Shown here: one piece after another, positions 45,618-54,424 of the stretch
How the letters are laid out: each line of letters opens with the position of its first letter
Numbering within the stretch: position 1 is the stretch's first letter
Source of the DNA: Geobacteraceae bacterium
GTDB taxonomy: Bacteria > Desulfobacterota > Desulfuromonadia > Geobacterales > Pseudopelobacteraceae
Direction of reading: 5' to 3'
DNA length: 64,000 bases
Assembly (NCBI GenBank): GCA_027404165.1
Contig: DAHZCG010000004.1
Span: forward strand, 62,001-126,000
The notes under the pieces: model-generated
What the model saw: only the letters and a program-made list of their open reading frames with translations
Databases searched by the model: none
Told to the model about the DNA's origin: nothing
Made by a program: the position numbers and the translations under genes

Positions 45618-46999
45618 AAAACAAACTGATACTGACATGCGCACTGGTTGCCATAGCTGGCACAGCATCCCTGGCCGCGGCGGCAGGTTTTAAAATTAAC
45701 GAACAGGGTGCCAAGGCCATGGGGATGGCAAATGCCTTTGCCGCTCAGGCTGATGATCCGACCGCACTTTTCTATAATCCCGCCGGGATTGCTTTTCTTA
45801 AAGGAACGCAGGTCAGTCTCGGCTCGTTGGTCATTGCTGTGCCACAGACCGAGTTCACCGGCACAACCCCGTTAACCGGTAATCTTCCGCTCAATAACGG
45901 GACATCACCAATCTTTGAAAAAGCCAAGCGCGACCTCTTTATCTCTCCCTCCCTTTATGCAACCTACTCGCTCGAAAACATACCGCTTACATTCGGTCTC
46001 GGCGTCAATTCCATCTATCCGTTGGCCAAGAGCTGGGACAACAGCAGCGCCTTCCGCAACCAGATAGAAAATCTGGCTATAAAACCGATCAACTTCCAGC
46101 CAACCGTCGCCTACCGCTTTGACGACCTGAACCTTTCAATTGCCGCCGGCCTCGATGTTACCCATGCTATCGTCACCTTGCAGAAGGCCGCCTATACGAA
46201 CTCAATTAACAGAACAGCCACTAATGGTCCCTTGGCACCATTTGGCGCGTTTGAACTTGGTGATTTGGGCGTCGATGGCACCGCCACCGATGTGGGATGG
46301 AATGCCGGGCTGCTCTGGAAACCGCGCAAGGATCTCTCGTTCGGTGTCGCGTACCGGAGCGAAATTACGCTGCACATCAAGGGAGATGCCAATTTCCTGG
46401 CAACGAGCCCGGCCGGTTTGAGTGCAATGGGAATTGACTACACCACCATACCGAACAGCGCCCTACCGTTTACCCGCACCCGTTTTACTTCTACCGCTTC
46501 AACGACCATAACGCTTCCGGACAGCCTGAGTCTGGCGGTTGCCTGGAAACCGATCGAGCCGCTGACGCTTGAATTTGACGCCGAGCGCACCGGCTGGAGT
46601 TCATATAACAAACTTGAGATAGCTTTTGATGCCGCGTCTCAACTCAATGCATTCAACAACAATCCGTCGCCAAAAAACTGGAAGGACGTCTGGGCATACA
46701 AGGTAGGCGGCCAGTATGCCTACAACAAGAATATCGATCTGCGTGCCGGTTATGCCTACGACACCAATCCGATCCCCGATTCGACCCTGGGACCTGAACT
46801 CCCGGACAGCGACCGACACAACGTGAGCATGGGTTTGGGTATCCATAACGATACGGTGGCGCTTGATTGCGCATATATGTGGGTCCACTGGGTTGACAGG
46901 ACGTCAAATAATCAGGACAACATGACGCTTACGGGCCAGAACGGCACATTCAAGAGTGACGCCCACCTCTTTGGCGCCAACATAACCGTTAAATTTTAA
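45614..46999 (+). CDS. fadL: FadL/OmpP1/TodX outer-membrane long-chain fatty acid channel
   Basis: 461 residues from ATG 45614 behind AAGGAG. Signal peptide MKNKLILTCALVAIAGTASLAAAA followed at once by the FadL hatch start GFKINEQGAKAMGMANAF and the family motif DDPTALFYNPAGIAFLKG; the remainder is a 14-strand barrel ending in Phe (NITVKF), as expected for outer-membrane insertion. Lets long-chain fatty acids or other hydrophobic compounds cross the outer membrane. Coupled to the RHH gene upstream and 21 bp before the VolA-like lipase, so lipolysis and uptake are encoded together. Confidence 0.92.
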   Translation: MKNKLILTCALVAIAGTASLAAAAGFKINEQGAKAMGMANAFAAQADDPTALFYNPAGIAFLKGTQVSLGSLVIAVPQTEFTGTTPLTGNLPLNNGTSPIFEKAKRDLFISPSLYATYSLENIPLTFGLGVNSIYPLAKSWDNSSAFRNQIENLAIKPINFQPTVAYRFDDLNLSIAAGLDVTHAIVTLQKAAYTNSINRTATNGPLAPFGAFELGDLGVDGTATDVGWNAGLLWKPRKDLSFGVAYRSEITLHIKGDANFLATSPAGLSAMGIDYTTIPNSALPFTRTRFTSTASTTITLPDSLSLAVAWKPIEPLTLEFDAERTGWSSYNKLEIAFDAASQLNAFNNNPSPKNWKDVWAYKVGGQYAYNKNIDLRAGYAYDTNPIPDSTLGPELPDSDRHNVSMGLGIHNDTVALDCAYMWVHWVDRTSNNQDNMTLTGQNGTFKSDAHLFGANITVKF

Positions 47000-47020
47000 T
47001 TCAGAGAGAGAGGAGACACC

Positions 47021-49405
47021 ATGGACAAGACAGTTAAAAACTTTTTGCTGCTTATACCGATTCTGATCGCCTTCGGCTGCAGCTCCGGCACAACAGACCC
47101 ACCGGCAGGTTCTACCGTCAGCTCCAATACAGCACTGTTTGACCCAAGCACCGGAAATGTTCCGTTGCCCAATATTCTTGCCACCGCAAAGGCAAATGAT
47201 CCGATTCGTAACCCTTCGGGGAGCACTCCGGCCATCACACGGCTTGCCAATACGCCAATGACGCCACCCGAAGCGCTGGCATACGTCAATATCTATGAAG
47301 CAGGAAATACCAATGCCGTTGCCGGTGTAAATGCGCCGATTTATATCCGCTTTGCCAGAGCGGTGGTACCAGCTACGGTAACTCCTGAAAATATCAAGGT
47401 CTTTCAGATAATACCGGATAATCCGGCACAGTCTTCAAGCACTGAAAATAATCCGTTAGGGTTTAAGGACATATCTGCACAGTTTGATTACAATTACACT
47501 GCAGGCAGCACCGATGTGCAGCTTTTCCCGAAATTTCCGCTGCTGCCGGCAACCCGTTATCTGTATGTCGTAACCAGTCGCGTGAAGGATTTAAGCAGCG
47601 GCGGTTCACTCGGCGGATCATTCTTCTTCGAGGCATTAAAGAGCACCGACACTCTGGTTGGCTCGTTTAAAGATCTTGAGCCCATCAGGGCGGATGCAAA
47701 GACCGCAGATGGTTCGGGAATACAACTCTCAGGTTATGCCAAGGTAATGAATGACCTGATTGCTGACTCTGCCACCACAACTGTCGCACGTCGCAACGAC
47801 ATTGCTCTGATGGGGCGGTTCATCACTACAGGCGCCGGATTTGTGTCAAAAGACGCCGTCGGCACCATGATGCCGGTTGAAAGCGCCCTGCGGGCATTTG
47901 CTGCCGGGGCGACATTGGGTGGCCTGACAGGAAAAATCTGGACAAATGCGGTAACAATTACAACTCCGGCTGGACTTACGCCAGCAGCGTACTGGACATC
48001 TGTGACCGGTTCCACCGCGAGCCTTCCTGCAACTGTTGCAAGCATTGCGACCGGCACGATCAACAGTGCCCGGCTTTCAATGGATCCGGTTGTGGTGAGA
48101 GCCAACGCAACTGCTGCAGACGGAGATCTTTCTGCTGTAGCAGGCGCATATAACCCTGCAGCCGGTGTTTTACAGCCGTTCCGCGACAGCACTGGAGCCC
48201 TGACCGCTTATTATCATACAACCACCACCGTTCCGTTTGTACTTATCACGCCAACAAAACCCAATGGAAAAGTTGTTATCTTCCAGCATGGGATTACCGG
48301 CCAGAAAGAGCAGGTTGTGGCCGTTGCAGGTTCTCTGACAGCAGCAGGTTACTCCATCGTAGCAATCGATCTCCCCATGCATGGTGAACTGGCGATTCCG
48401 ACACATACTACCGGCGCTGTCTGGGGTCAGGATTTTATGGCTGTCGGCGCCCCGTTGGCAACCAGATCGAACATTCAGCAGGCAGCGTTTAACCTGAATC
48501 GGCTCGAATTAACGATGCGAACAGGCGGGTTTGCCACTTTGGGAATCATACCCAATCCCACGGTTGATATCAAATATGTCAGCATCAGCCTCGGCTCAAT
48601 AGTCGGGGCCTACTATCTGGCCGGCAATACGGCCCTGTCAACAACCGGTTATCCATACACCCAGACAACACTCAATTCCGACATGAAGGGTTTCCTGAGT
48701 GTCCCCGGCGGGCGTCTTGCTTATCTGCTGAGGGATAGCCCCGCTTTCAGTCCAAGTATCAACGCCGGGCTGGCAGCAAAGGGTATCATTGCCGGCACAC
48801 CGACCTACAACCAGTTCTTCCAGGTAACCCAGAGCATTGTCGACACGGTTGATCCGGCGACGATGACGACCCCGCTTGCAACCGGTCTGCCTTCACGCCT
48901 TTCCGGCCGTATTGTTATCCAGGAGGCGACCGGAGGCGACATGGTTATTCCGAATGCCAATACCCGCTACTTCGGCAATGCTCTGGGAGGCCGTGAAGTA
49001 TTGGGCGCCGTTGGGGCTACTGTTGCGCCGGGATTCAAGCAGCTCGGCTACGTGGGAGCTGCAACACCTCGTGTACCCGCTACGTTCATGTACACTCTGG
49101 ATGCGACAGGCGCTCCGACGCCCAAAGTGGATTTTGCAGCGTCATCTGCAGCGGCTACAGCGCCAACGGAAGGGTATTTCCAGTTTGACCAGACCGGTGT
49201 AAGCCACGGATTTTTACTGGATCCGACCGGATCTGCTACAGCTACCGGTTTAGCGCAGCGGCAGATGGTGTACTTCCTCACGTTGGGAATTGTCGTCGAT
49301 CCTACGGTCTCAGGTGCTGCACTACCTAAAACAGCCGCCAGAATGGTCCCTGGCCTGGCGGGCGAAATTTTATTACCGCCTGTGCTGAAAATATTCGGGT
49401 ATTAG
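47021..49405 (+). CDS. VolA-like surface lipoprotein lipase
   Basis: 794 residues, start ATG 47021 behind GAGAGAGGAG. Lipoprotein signal with lipobox IAFGCSSG (Cys about 20). The N-terminal part (LFDPSTGNVPLPNIL, PIYIRFARAVVP, YLYVVTSRVKDLSSG) matches the bacterial virulence-factor lipase N-terminal domain; the C-terminal part is an alpha/beta hydrolase: FQHGITGQKEQ, IDLPMHGE, the nucleophile region YVSISLGSIVG and VSHGFLLDPTG for the late His. The nucleophile (Ser523) sits in S-x-S-x-G, not G-x-S-x-G. In Vibrio cholerae VolA, a surface lysophospholipase, is likewise encoded next to FadL. Expected to free fatty acids outside the cell for FadL. Confidence 0.75.
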   Translation: MDKTVKNFLLLIPILIAFGCSSGTTDPPAGSTVSSNTALFDPSTGNVPLPNILATAKANDPIRNPSGSTPAITRLANTPMTPPEALAYVNIYEAGNTNAVAGVNAPIYIRFARAVVPATVTPENIKVFQIIPDNPAQSSSTENNPLGFKDISAQFDYNYTAGSTDVQLFPKFPLLPATRYLYVVTSRVKDLSSGGSLGGSFFFEALKSTDTLVGSFKDLEPIRADAKTADGSGIQLSGYAKVMNDLIADSATTTVARRNDIALMGRFITTGAGFVSKDAVGTMMPVESALRAFAAGATLGGLTGKIWTNAVTITTPAGLTPAAYWTSVTGSTASLPATVASIATGTINSARLSMDPVVVRANATAADGDLSAVAGAYNPAAGVLQPFRDSTGALTAYYHTTTTVPFVLITPTKPNGKVVIFQHGITGQKEQVVAVAGSLTAAGYSIVAIDLPMHGELAIPTHTTGAVWGQDFMAVGAPLATRSNIQQAAFNLNRLELTMRTGGFATLGIIPNPTVDIKYVSISLGSIVGAYYLAGNTALSTTGYPYTQTTLNSDMKGFLSVPGGRLAYLLRDSPAFSPSINAGLAAKGIIAGTPTYNQFFQVTQSIVDTVDPATMTTPLATGLPSRLSGRIVIQEATGGDMVIPNANTRYFGNALGGREVLGAVGATVAPGFKQLGYVGAATPRVPATFMYTLDATGAPTPKVDFAASSAAATAPTEGYFQFDQTGVSHGFLLDPTGSATATGLAQRQMVYFLTLGIVVDPTVSGAALPKTAARMVPGLAGEILLPPVLKIFGY

Positions 49406-49432
49406 TCCGATCTATAAAATATTGATATTTCA

Positions 49433-49458
49433 GAAGGCGGGGCTTCGGCTCCGCCTTC
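49433..49458 (+). terminator. Terminator of the fadL operon
   Basis: GAAGGCGG (49433-49440) pairs with CCGCCTTC (49451-49458), with an inner GC-TTCG-GC tetraloop stem. It lies 28 bp after the lipase stop. The following bases are only moderately T-rich (AGTGATTTGT). Confidence 0.8.
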
Positions 49459-49761
49459 AGTGATTTGTCGCTGAAAATCTGCCGCTTGACGTTACGACCG
49501 TTTGGAGGGAGAAATCCTTGCAACACCGACACTTCCGTCAGCTCACCAATTTGGAATCAATCTCCTTAAACATACTGGTATCAACAACTGGCACCCCGGA
49601 GTTATTAAAGAGAGTCCTCCAGCATGCCACTGCGTCAAAAACCTGAGTGACTATGTGTGCCGAGTTGTGAATCCCCCACTGTTTACCGAGTTTTCCGAGC
49701 TTCGCCCGCCGGAAAAGTAAGCATTGGTGTCGAACAGGAGGAGGTGTTCGTCGTTCCTACC
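49459..49761. other. Intergenic stretch without a supported gene
   Basis: About 300 bp between the lipase terminator and a long inverted repeat. An open frame from TTG 49502 to 49720 (72 codons) has GGAGGG inside it but no recognisable protein features and an odd composition; I do not count it as a gene. It may be decayed sequence. Confidence 0.4.
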
Positions 49762-49801
49762 TAGTTTTCATCCGGAACGTTACGTTTCCGGATGAAAACT
49801 A
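49762..49801. repeat. Perfect 16-bp inverted repeat
   Basis: TAGTTTTCATCCGGAA (49762-49777) and its exact reverse complement (49786-49801) flank an 8-base loop CGTTACGT. It ends 5 bp past the stop of the small membrane protein gene, so on the minus strand it could end that transcript; the T-run lies in the stem itself. Confidence 0.8.
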
Positions 49802-49806
49802 TCTAA

Positions 49807-49977
49807 CTAATGCTTGACAAGTAAATGAATAATATTGGTGGGCCAGCCTGCTGGTGGCTCATCAACAAGGATTATATATGCAATTACAAAAACAACTAAC
49901 GCAATAAGTGTGTAAAGTAGAAGCTTAGATTTCTTTACCGGCACATCAAATTCATATGGATCCTCTGGGTTCAACAT
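49807..49977 (-). CDS. Small single-pass membrane protein, 56 residues
   Basis: Found by reading the minus strand: ATG at 49975-49977 behind TTAAGGAGG, 56 codons to TAG. The peptide has a short acidic N-terminus (MLNPEDPYEFDVPVKKSK), one hydrophobic helix of about 20 residues (LLLYTLIALVVFVIAYIILV, 19-38), and a C-tail PPAGWPTNIIHLLVKH. Positive residues before the helix suggest the N-terminus is inside. The good ribosome site and clean helix make it credible. It follows the truncated hotdog gene and ilvE and may share their transcript. Function unknown. Confidence 0.68.
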   Translation of the reverse strand: MLNPEDPYEFDVPVKKSKLLLYTLIALVVFVIAYIILVDEPPAGWPTNIIHLLVKH

Positions 49978-49989
49978 AATCCACCCTCC

Positions 49990-50193
49990 TTAACCTATTT
50001 GATAGCAATATGTTTGGGCAAATGATGTGATACAGAGGCATTCCCCAACTGCGTACGTAGTTTTTTTCTCGCCATAGGTGCGACCATGAACCATCATCTT
50101 AAGTTTCTCGGCAGAATCTACCTTGGCCTCCACGCGGACAACCTTATGCAATGGCAGCATGTTTTGGAAACTAACGTTCAGATTGCCGACCAC
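49990..50193 (-). pseudogene. Truncated hotdog thioesterase-like fragment
   Basis: 67 residues from GTG 50193, which shares one base with the ilvE stop. The text NLNVSFQNMLPLHKVVRVEA and KMMVHGRTYGEKKT, AVGECLCI resembles the second half of a hotdog thioesterase (beta strands 3 to 6), but the N-terminal catalytic half is missing. Either a remnant fused behind ilvE or a short protein of its own; the first seems likelier. No catalytic residue can be identified. Confidence 0.45.
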
Positions 50194-51272
50194 TATTGAA
50201 TATCAACGAATCTAATCCATCCGAACGTATCCACTACTGTACCAGCCTGTATTCCGGTCAGGGTGTCATATAAATTCTGTGTAATCTCACCGACGGCGCC
50301 ACCACACAGTTGCAATGTCTCATTCTTGTAACTGAGCCTACCGACCGGCGTTATGACGGCAGCGGTACCGCTGCCGAACGCCTCGGTGACCTTACCGTTT
50401 CTGATATCAGCCATCAATTCATGGATGTCGATGGGGCGCTCTTCGATCTCGTAGCCAAGAGTTAGTGCTAGTTTAAGCACCGAGTCGCGCGTCACTCCAG
50501 GAAGGATTGAACCTGTCAATGGGGCGGTGACGATGGTCCGTCCATAAACGAAGAACATGTTCATCGCCCCGACTTCGTCGATATAGCGCCGTTCTCGGCC
50601 GTCAAGCCAAAGCACTTGATCGAATCCCTTCTTTTTCGCATCCAGCCCTGCCTTAAGAGAACTGGCATAGTTGCCGCCGGTCTTGGCCTCGCCGGTACCG
50701 CCGGGTACCGCCCGCACGAAATGGTCTTCGACCATGATGCTGACTGGGGAGAAGCCAGAGTCGTAATAGGCGCCAACGGGAGAAAGGATCACATAAAAGT
50801 AGTAATGGTCGGACGGCTTGATCCCCAATACTGGTGCAACTGCTATCATGGCAGGGCGTATATAGAGTGAGGTGCCGGGTGCAGTCGGAATCCACTCCTG
50901 TTCAAGGGCCACCAGCCGTTCGATTCCCCCGAGGAACAGATCCTCCGGGACAGCTGGCATGCAGAGCCGATCAGCCGACTGGTTGAAGCGGCGGGCGTTC
51001 ATCTCGGGGCGAAACAGTGCTACCTTGCCATCAACCCAATTGTAAGCCTTGAGCCCCTCGAAGATCTCCTGGGCGTAGTGAAAAACCATACAGGCCGGAT
51101 CGAGCACGAACGGCTCATATGGCTTGATTCGGGCATCGCACCAACCCTGGCCGGCCCGCCATTCAACAAGCAGCATGCGATCGGTAAAATGTCTGCCGAA
51201 ACCGAGCTGCGATTCGTCCGTGATCTTTGCTTTCGCCTTTTCCGCAGGTAGCGGTAAAATCCTGATGTCCAT
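50193..51272 (-). CDS. ilvE: Branched-chain amino acid aminotransferase
   Basis: 359 residues from ATG 51272 behind CGGAGGGAC; the frame to 51302 is an extension. Fold type IV PLP enzyme of the longer BCAT2-like class: YAQEIFEGLKAYNW (about 73-86), FRPEMNARRFNQSADRL, YIRPAMIAV, GGNYASSLKAGLDAKKKG with the PLP lysine, and YIDEVGAMNMFFV. Interconverts Leu, Ile, Val and their 2-oxo acids with glutamate. Besides synthesis it could start valine breakdown toward isobutyryl-CoA, the substrate of IcmF encoded in this window, though it is not in that operon. Confidence 0.93.
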   Translation of the reverse strand: MDIRILPLPAEKAKAKITDESQLGFGRHFTDRMLLVEWRAGQGWCDARIKPYEPFVLDPACMVFHYAQEIFEGLKAYNWVDGKVALFRPEMNARRFNQSADRLCMPAVPEDLFLGGIERLVALEQEWIPTAPGTSLYIRPAMIAVAPVLGIKPSDHYYFYVILSPVGAYYDSGFSPVSIMVEDHFVRAVPGGTGEAKTGGNYASSLKAGLDAKKKGFDQVLWLDGRERRYIDEVGAMNMFFVYGRTIVTAPLTGSILPGVTRDSVLKLALTLGYEIEERPIDIHELMADIRNGKVTEAFGSGTAAVITPVGRLSYKNETLQLCGGAVGEITQNLYDTLTGIQAGTVVDTFGWIRFVDIQ

Positions 51273-51325
51273 GATAGTCCCTCCGAATCTATATGATTTC
51301 AATGCACTGAATTACCCACGTTAGG

Positions 51326-51922
51326 CTACAAATATTTCACTTTTACCTCCAACGATTTCTTGGGCGGCATTGCCCTTGTTTTTTCACTGTAACCAAGGGC
51401 CACTACCGCCATGAACTCGCCTTCGCGTTCCTCAAGCAGGCTCAGTACGTTGCCCTTTATCAGGTAAAGCACGCCAAGCCACACAGAGGATATCCCGAGA
51501 GATGTTGCTGCCAAAAGCAGGTTTTCAACGGCTGCAGCAGAACTTTGAATTTCCATGGTTCTGAAAAAATCAAAGTAATTCTCACCATCCACGCTAAACA
51601 GGTTGGTCGCATGCCGGATGAGCTCACCCGTATTTACAACCGCTATTACGACAGGTGCACTTGCTATGCTTCGTGCCGCCATTCTGAGAAGCGCTGAAGA
51701 AGATCTGGAAAATTCAGGAGACTTCAGATTGACCAGGTGTGCCAGTTCCTGTTTTTTCGTGACGCTGACGACAATAAATCGCCAGGATTGCTGGTTGTGC
51801 GCTGAGGGTGCATGATTGGCAGCCTGCAGAATCGTCAGGATATCCGCTTCTGAAAGCTCCTTGTCGTTAAACTGCCTGACACTCCGTCTCTTCTGTATAT
51901 TTTCCAGGACGGGATTAAGCAT
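51326..51922 (-). CDS. Nitroreductase-family flavoprotein
   Basis: 198 residues, start ATG 51922 behind AAAGGGAGCC. Nitroreductase fold: IQKRRSVRQFNDKELSEADI (FMN-binding Arg-Arg-Ser-Val-Arg), ANHAPSAHNQQSWRFIVV (about 34-51), AVENLLLAATSLGISSVWLG, and VALGYSEKTRAMPPKKSLE at the C-terminus. FMN-dependent NAD(P)H oxidoreductase acting on nitro compounds, quinones or enones; the true substrate cannot be predicted. 53 bp upstream of ilvE on the same strand. Confidence 0.9.
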   Translation of the reverse strand: MLNPVLENIQKRRSVRQFNDKELSEADILTILQAANHAPSAHNQQSWRFIVVSVTKKQELAHLVNLKSPEFSRSSSALLRMAARSIASAPVVIAVVNTGELIRHATNLFSVDGENYFDFFRTMEIQSSAAAVENLLLAATSLGISSVWLGVLYLIKGNVLSLLEEREGEFMAVVALGYSEKTRAMPPKKSLEVKVKYL

Positions 51923-52030
51923 TATGGCTCCCTTTGCAATAATTATTATCTGACAGCTCGTACAGATCTTATTTTTGTTCTGCCCAACGCTTCATACACA
52001 TGAGTGAACCTCACGTATGGCAATGCCAGC

Positions 52031-52768
52031 TCAGTCCGGGATCATTGCCGCAAACTGCTTTTCAACCTGTTTGGCGTTTTTTTCCAACTGTTCATGGACA
52101 CCTCGGGACATGGGATCGGGGAAAATATCCTCAACATTGCGTTCCAGCCCTGTCAGAATTTCCGAGGCAACCTGAACCGGCGATGCCTTGGGTATTTCCT
52201 GCCCGGCCGTCATTTTCGTGTCCACGGGGCCGGGATATACTCCGACAACCTTGATGCCGCGCGGGGCCAGCTCGGCCCGCACCCCTTGCAGCAGGGAGTG
52301 TCCGGCTGCCTTTGATGCACAATAGGTTCCATTTACCGGCAGATTGACCAGGCCAATGATGGAGCAGACATTCACAATTGTCCCGCCGCCATTGGCTTCC
52401 AGGATAGGGGCGAACGCCCGGCACATGGCCAGGGTGCCGAAGAAGTTGACTTCCATTTCCTCGCGCGAGGCCTCCATCCCGGCGAGTCCCAAGAGCGACA
52501 CGCAACGATTGATGCCGGCATTATTGATCAGCAGGTTCACATCCACGCATTGTTCCGCGGCCATTGCCACACTGGCTGCAGAAGTAATATCCAGCCGGAG
52601 TGCCTCAATCCTTTCGGCATCGAATTGCGCCAATTCCTTAGCTGCCCCGATGGTCCGCGCTGCCGCGTAAACTTTCGCAGCTCCTCTATTCAGTAACTCC
52701 TTGATCAGGGCGCTGCCGACGCCTCCGTTGGCGCCGGTTACCAACACAATTTTTCCTTCCAGATTCAT
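52031..52768 (-). CDS. Short-chain dehydrogenase/reductase
   Basis: 245 residues, start ATG 52768 behind AAAGGAGCAG. Classical SDR: VLVTGANGGVGSALIKELL (TGxxxGxG, 9-17), LLINNAGINRC (NNAG), catalytic Ser in IVNVCSIIGLVN and Tyr-x3-Lys in GTYCASKAAGHSL, then VYPGPVDTKMTAGQ. Oxidises or reduces an alcohol/ketone with NAD(P). No cofactor-deciding residue or substrate clue is firm. Stands alone between a nitroreductase and the efflux operon. Confidence 0.9.
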   Translation of the reverse strand: MNLEGKIVLVTGANGGVGSALIKELLNRGAAKVYAAARTIGAAKELAQFDAERIEALRLDITSAASVAMAAEQCVDVNLLINNAGINRCVSLLGLAGMEASREEMEVNFFGTLAMCRAFAPILEANGGGTIVNVCSIIGLVNLPVNGTYCASKAAGHSLLQGVRAELAPRGIKVVGVYPGPVDTKMTAGQEIPKASPVQVASEILTGLERNVEDIFPDPMSRGVHEQLEKNAKQVEKQFAAMIPD

Positions 52769-52953
52769 GACTGCTCCTTTTAAACTTTGATTTTAAGTTT
52801 TGATGGTATTGTTGATTTTACAGTTTTTTATTATTTCAGTAAGCGGCAGGCTGACGGCGATACATGGTCATGAACTGCAACAGCACAACAACCCCGATCG
52901 TGGAGGCGGCCTGGAGAGTTTGTACGTGATTTCATGGTGGTAACTATTTCTGA

Positions 52954-53295
52954 TCAAGAATCGACTGGCAGCCAGCTGATGTTTTGTAACGACATTCCTT
53001 CTTTGTAGTACAGGGAGGGGGTGAGCAGTACAAAGAAAATGTGGACATCCCGATAACCGTACCTGCTGAGAATGGCATGCAGGGCCGCGGCAATGGCGTC
53101 ATGTTTCTCCTGTGTCCGCGGAAACATGTATATTTCCAGTGAACGAGGTGTGGGCGTTATCTGCGTGATGCTGAGCAGCTCAACTTTGACAATTTCCCGC
53201 GGAACGGCAGCTGTACGGGAAAATTCCTCTACAAGTACCGGTAATTGCTCCCGCAGAAAAAGATTTTCGAAACCTTTGAACCTCAAATATGGCAT
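52954..53295 (-). CDS. DUF1904 family protein
   Basis: 113 residues from ATG 53295 with GGAAGATGCA upstream, giving MPYLRFKGFENLFLREQLP, the conserved DUF1904 start. A small tautomerase-like alpha/beta protein: VPREIVKVELLSI, IYMFPRTQEKHDAIAAALHAIL, YRDVHIFFVLLTPSLYY. Members are often encoded singly; no reaction is established. It is 26 bp downstream of the HlyD gene on the same strand and so may ride on the efflux transcript. Confidence 0.78.
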   Translation of the reverse strand: MPYLRFKGFENLFLREQLPVLVEEFSRTAAVPREIVKVELLSITQITPTPRSLEIYMFPRTQEKHDAIAAALHAILSRYGYRDVHIFFVLLTPSLYYKEGMSLQNISWLPVDS

Positions 53296-53321
53296 TGCAT
53301 CTTCCGACTTTCTCAAAAATT

Positions 53322-54188
53322 TTAATTGGAATCACCGGCAATGACCGTACAGGTCATGCCTGCCGCAAGTGGCACAGTGTCCGGTATGGTGTCGATCTTG
53401 ATTCGCACCGGGATGCGTTGTGCGAGCCGTACCCAGTTAAAAATCGGATTGACGTCAGAGAGCAGTTCATGACCGGTGGGGTTGTCGTGATCGGTAATGC
53501 CACGGGAAAAGCTCTCGATATGCCCTTTCAGGAGAGGTGCATCGCCTATAAGCCGTATCTGGACCTGATCGCCCTGGTGCAGCAGATGGAGTTTCGTTTC
53601 CTCGAAATAACCGTAGACCCAGAACGAATTCTTGTCGATCAATGCCAGTTTCGCTACTCCCGCCGTTGCAAAGTCGCCGGGATGAACACTCAAATTGGTG
53701 ACGTAGCCGTCAACCGGCGCACGTACCTCGGTACGGCGCATGTTCAGCTTGGCCGTCTCCACCGAAATTTCGGCATCCTGATATGCTGCTGTGGCTGAAT
53801 CAGCCTGAGACCGGGCATTTTCACGGCTTTCAGCGGATACCACGACACCCTCCAGATGGCCGCGTCGCTCGGACTCCTGTTCCCGCATCGTCATTACGGC
53901 CTTGCTGACCGCCAAACGCGCTTTTGCCTGGTCAAGCGCCAAGCCATACCGTTCACGATCGACCGTGAACAGCAGATCCCCTTTGCGTACCACCTGATTG
54001 TCCCTGACGGCAACCCGGACGACGATCCCGGAAACATCGGCCGCAATGTTGATCACGTCAGCGCGAACCCGTCCGTCACGGGTCCAGGGGGAGTTCATGT
54101 ACCGGTTCCACAATCCCTTGCTCAACAGTATCGCTGCAGTGACGATGGCTATGGTTATGACAAAGTGAAACAGGTACCTTATTTTCAT
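53322..54188 (-). CDS. HlyD/AaeA-type membrane fusion protein
   Basis: 288 residues, start ATG 54188 behind AAGGAAATTTC. One N-terminal membrane helix (about 5-25), then a biotinyl-lipoyl-like strand (RVRADVINIAADVSGIVVRVAVRDNQ), a coiled-coil hairpin (about 75-140), and the second lipoyl half VRAPVDGYVTNLSVHPGDFATAG. Links an inner-membrane FUSC permease to an outer-membrane channel, as AaeA does. Fourth gene of the efflux operon, after DUF1656. Confidence 0.9.
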   Translation of the reverse strand: MKIRYLFHFVITIAIVTAAILLSKGLWNRYMNSPWTRDGRVRADVINIAADVSGIVVRVAVRDNQVVRKGDLLFTVDRERYGLALDQAKARLAVSKAVMTMREQESERRGHLEGVVVSAESRENARSQADSATAAYQDAEISVETAKLNMRRTEVRAPVDGYVTNLSVHPGDFATAGVAKLALIDKNSFWVYGYFEETKLHLLHQGDQVQIRLIGDAPLLKGHIESFSRGITDHDNPTGHELLSDVNPIFNWVRLAQRIPVRIKIDTIPDTVPLAAGMTCTVIAGDSN

Positions 54189-54223
54189 ATGAAATTTCCT
54201 TTTAGTATCCGTACCGGGATCTG

Positions 54224-54424
54224 TTAACGGAGCGCGAGCAGGCCGCAGATGCCGAAAATGCAGAAGAAAATCGAGACCCGGAACAATGGCGGGTGCCAGA
54301 CATGTCGATAGACGCCTATTCGTCCCATAATCCTGTCAAGTATCGTCTGGAGGACTACGCTCACAAGGAATACGAGAAACAATGACGGCACCAGTGCGCC
54401 AAACAGGGAAAGCTCACGCGGCAT
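54224..54424 (-). CDS. DUF1656 (AaeX-like) small membrane protein
   Basis: 66 residues from ATG 54424, which lies inside the end of the FUSC gene (overlap 11 bp). Begins MPRELSLFGALVPSLFLVFL and has two membrane helices (about 8-28 and 45-64) with VWHPPLFRVSIFF between them. This matches AaeX-type proteins, constant companions of FUSC/HlyD aromatic acid pumps. Probably an assembly or gating subunit. The longer frame to 54583 is an overlap artefact. Confidence 0.85.
   Translation of the reverse strand: MPRELSLFGALVPSLFLVFLVSVVLQTILDRIMGRIGVYRHVWHPPLFRVSIFFCIFGICGLLALR

Noticed and set aside
49502..49720. 72-codon plus-strand frame after the lipase terminator
   Set aside because: TTG start, no recognisable fold, unusual composition and no promoter seen. 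Minus-strand reading gives FDTNAYFSG, reminiscent of a PIN domain start, but stops soon after.
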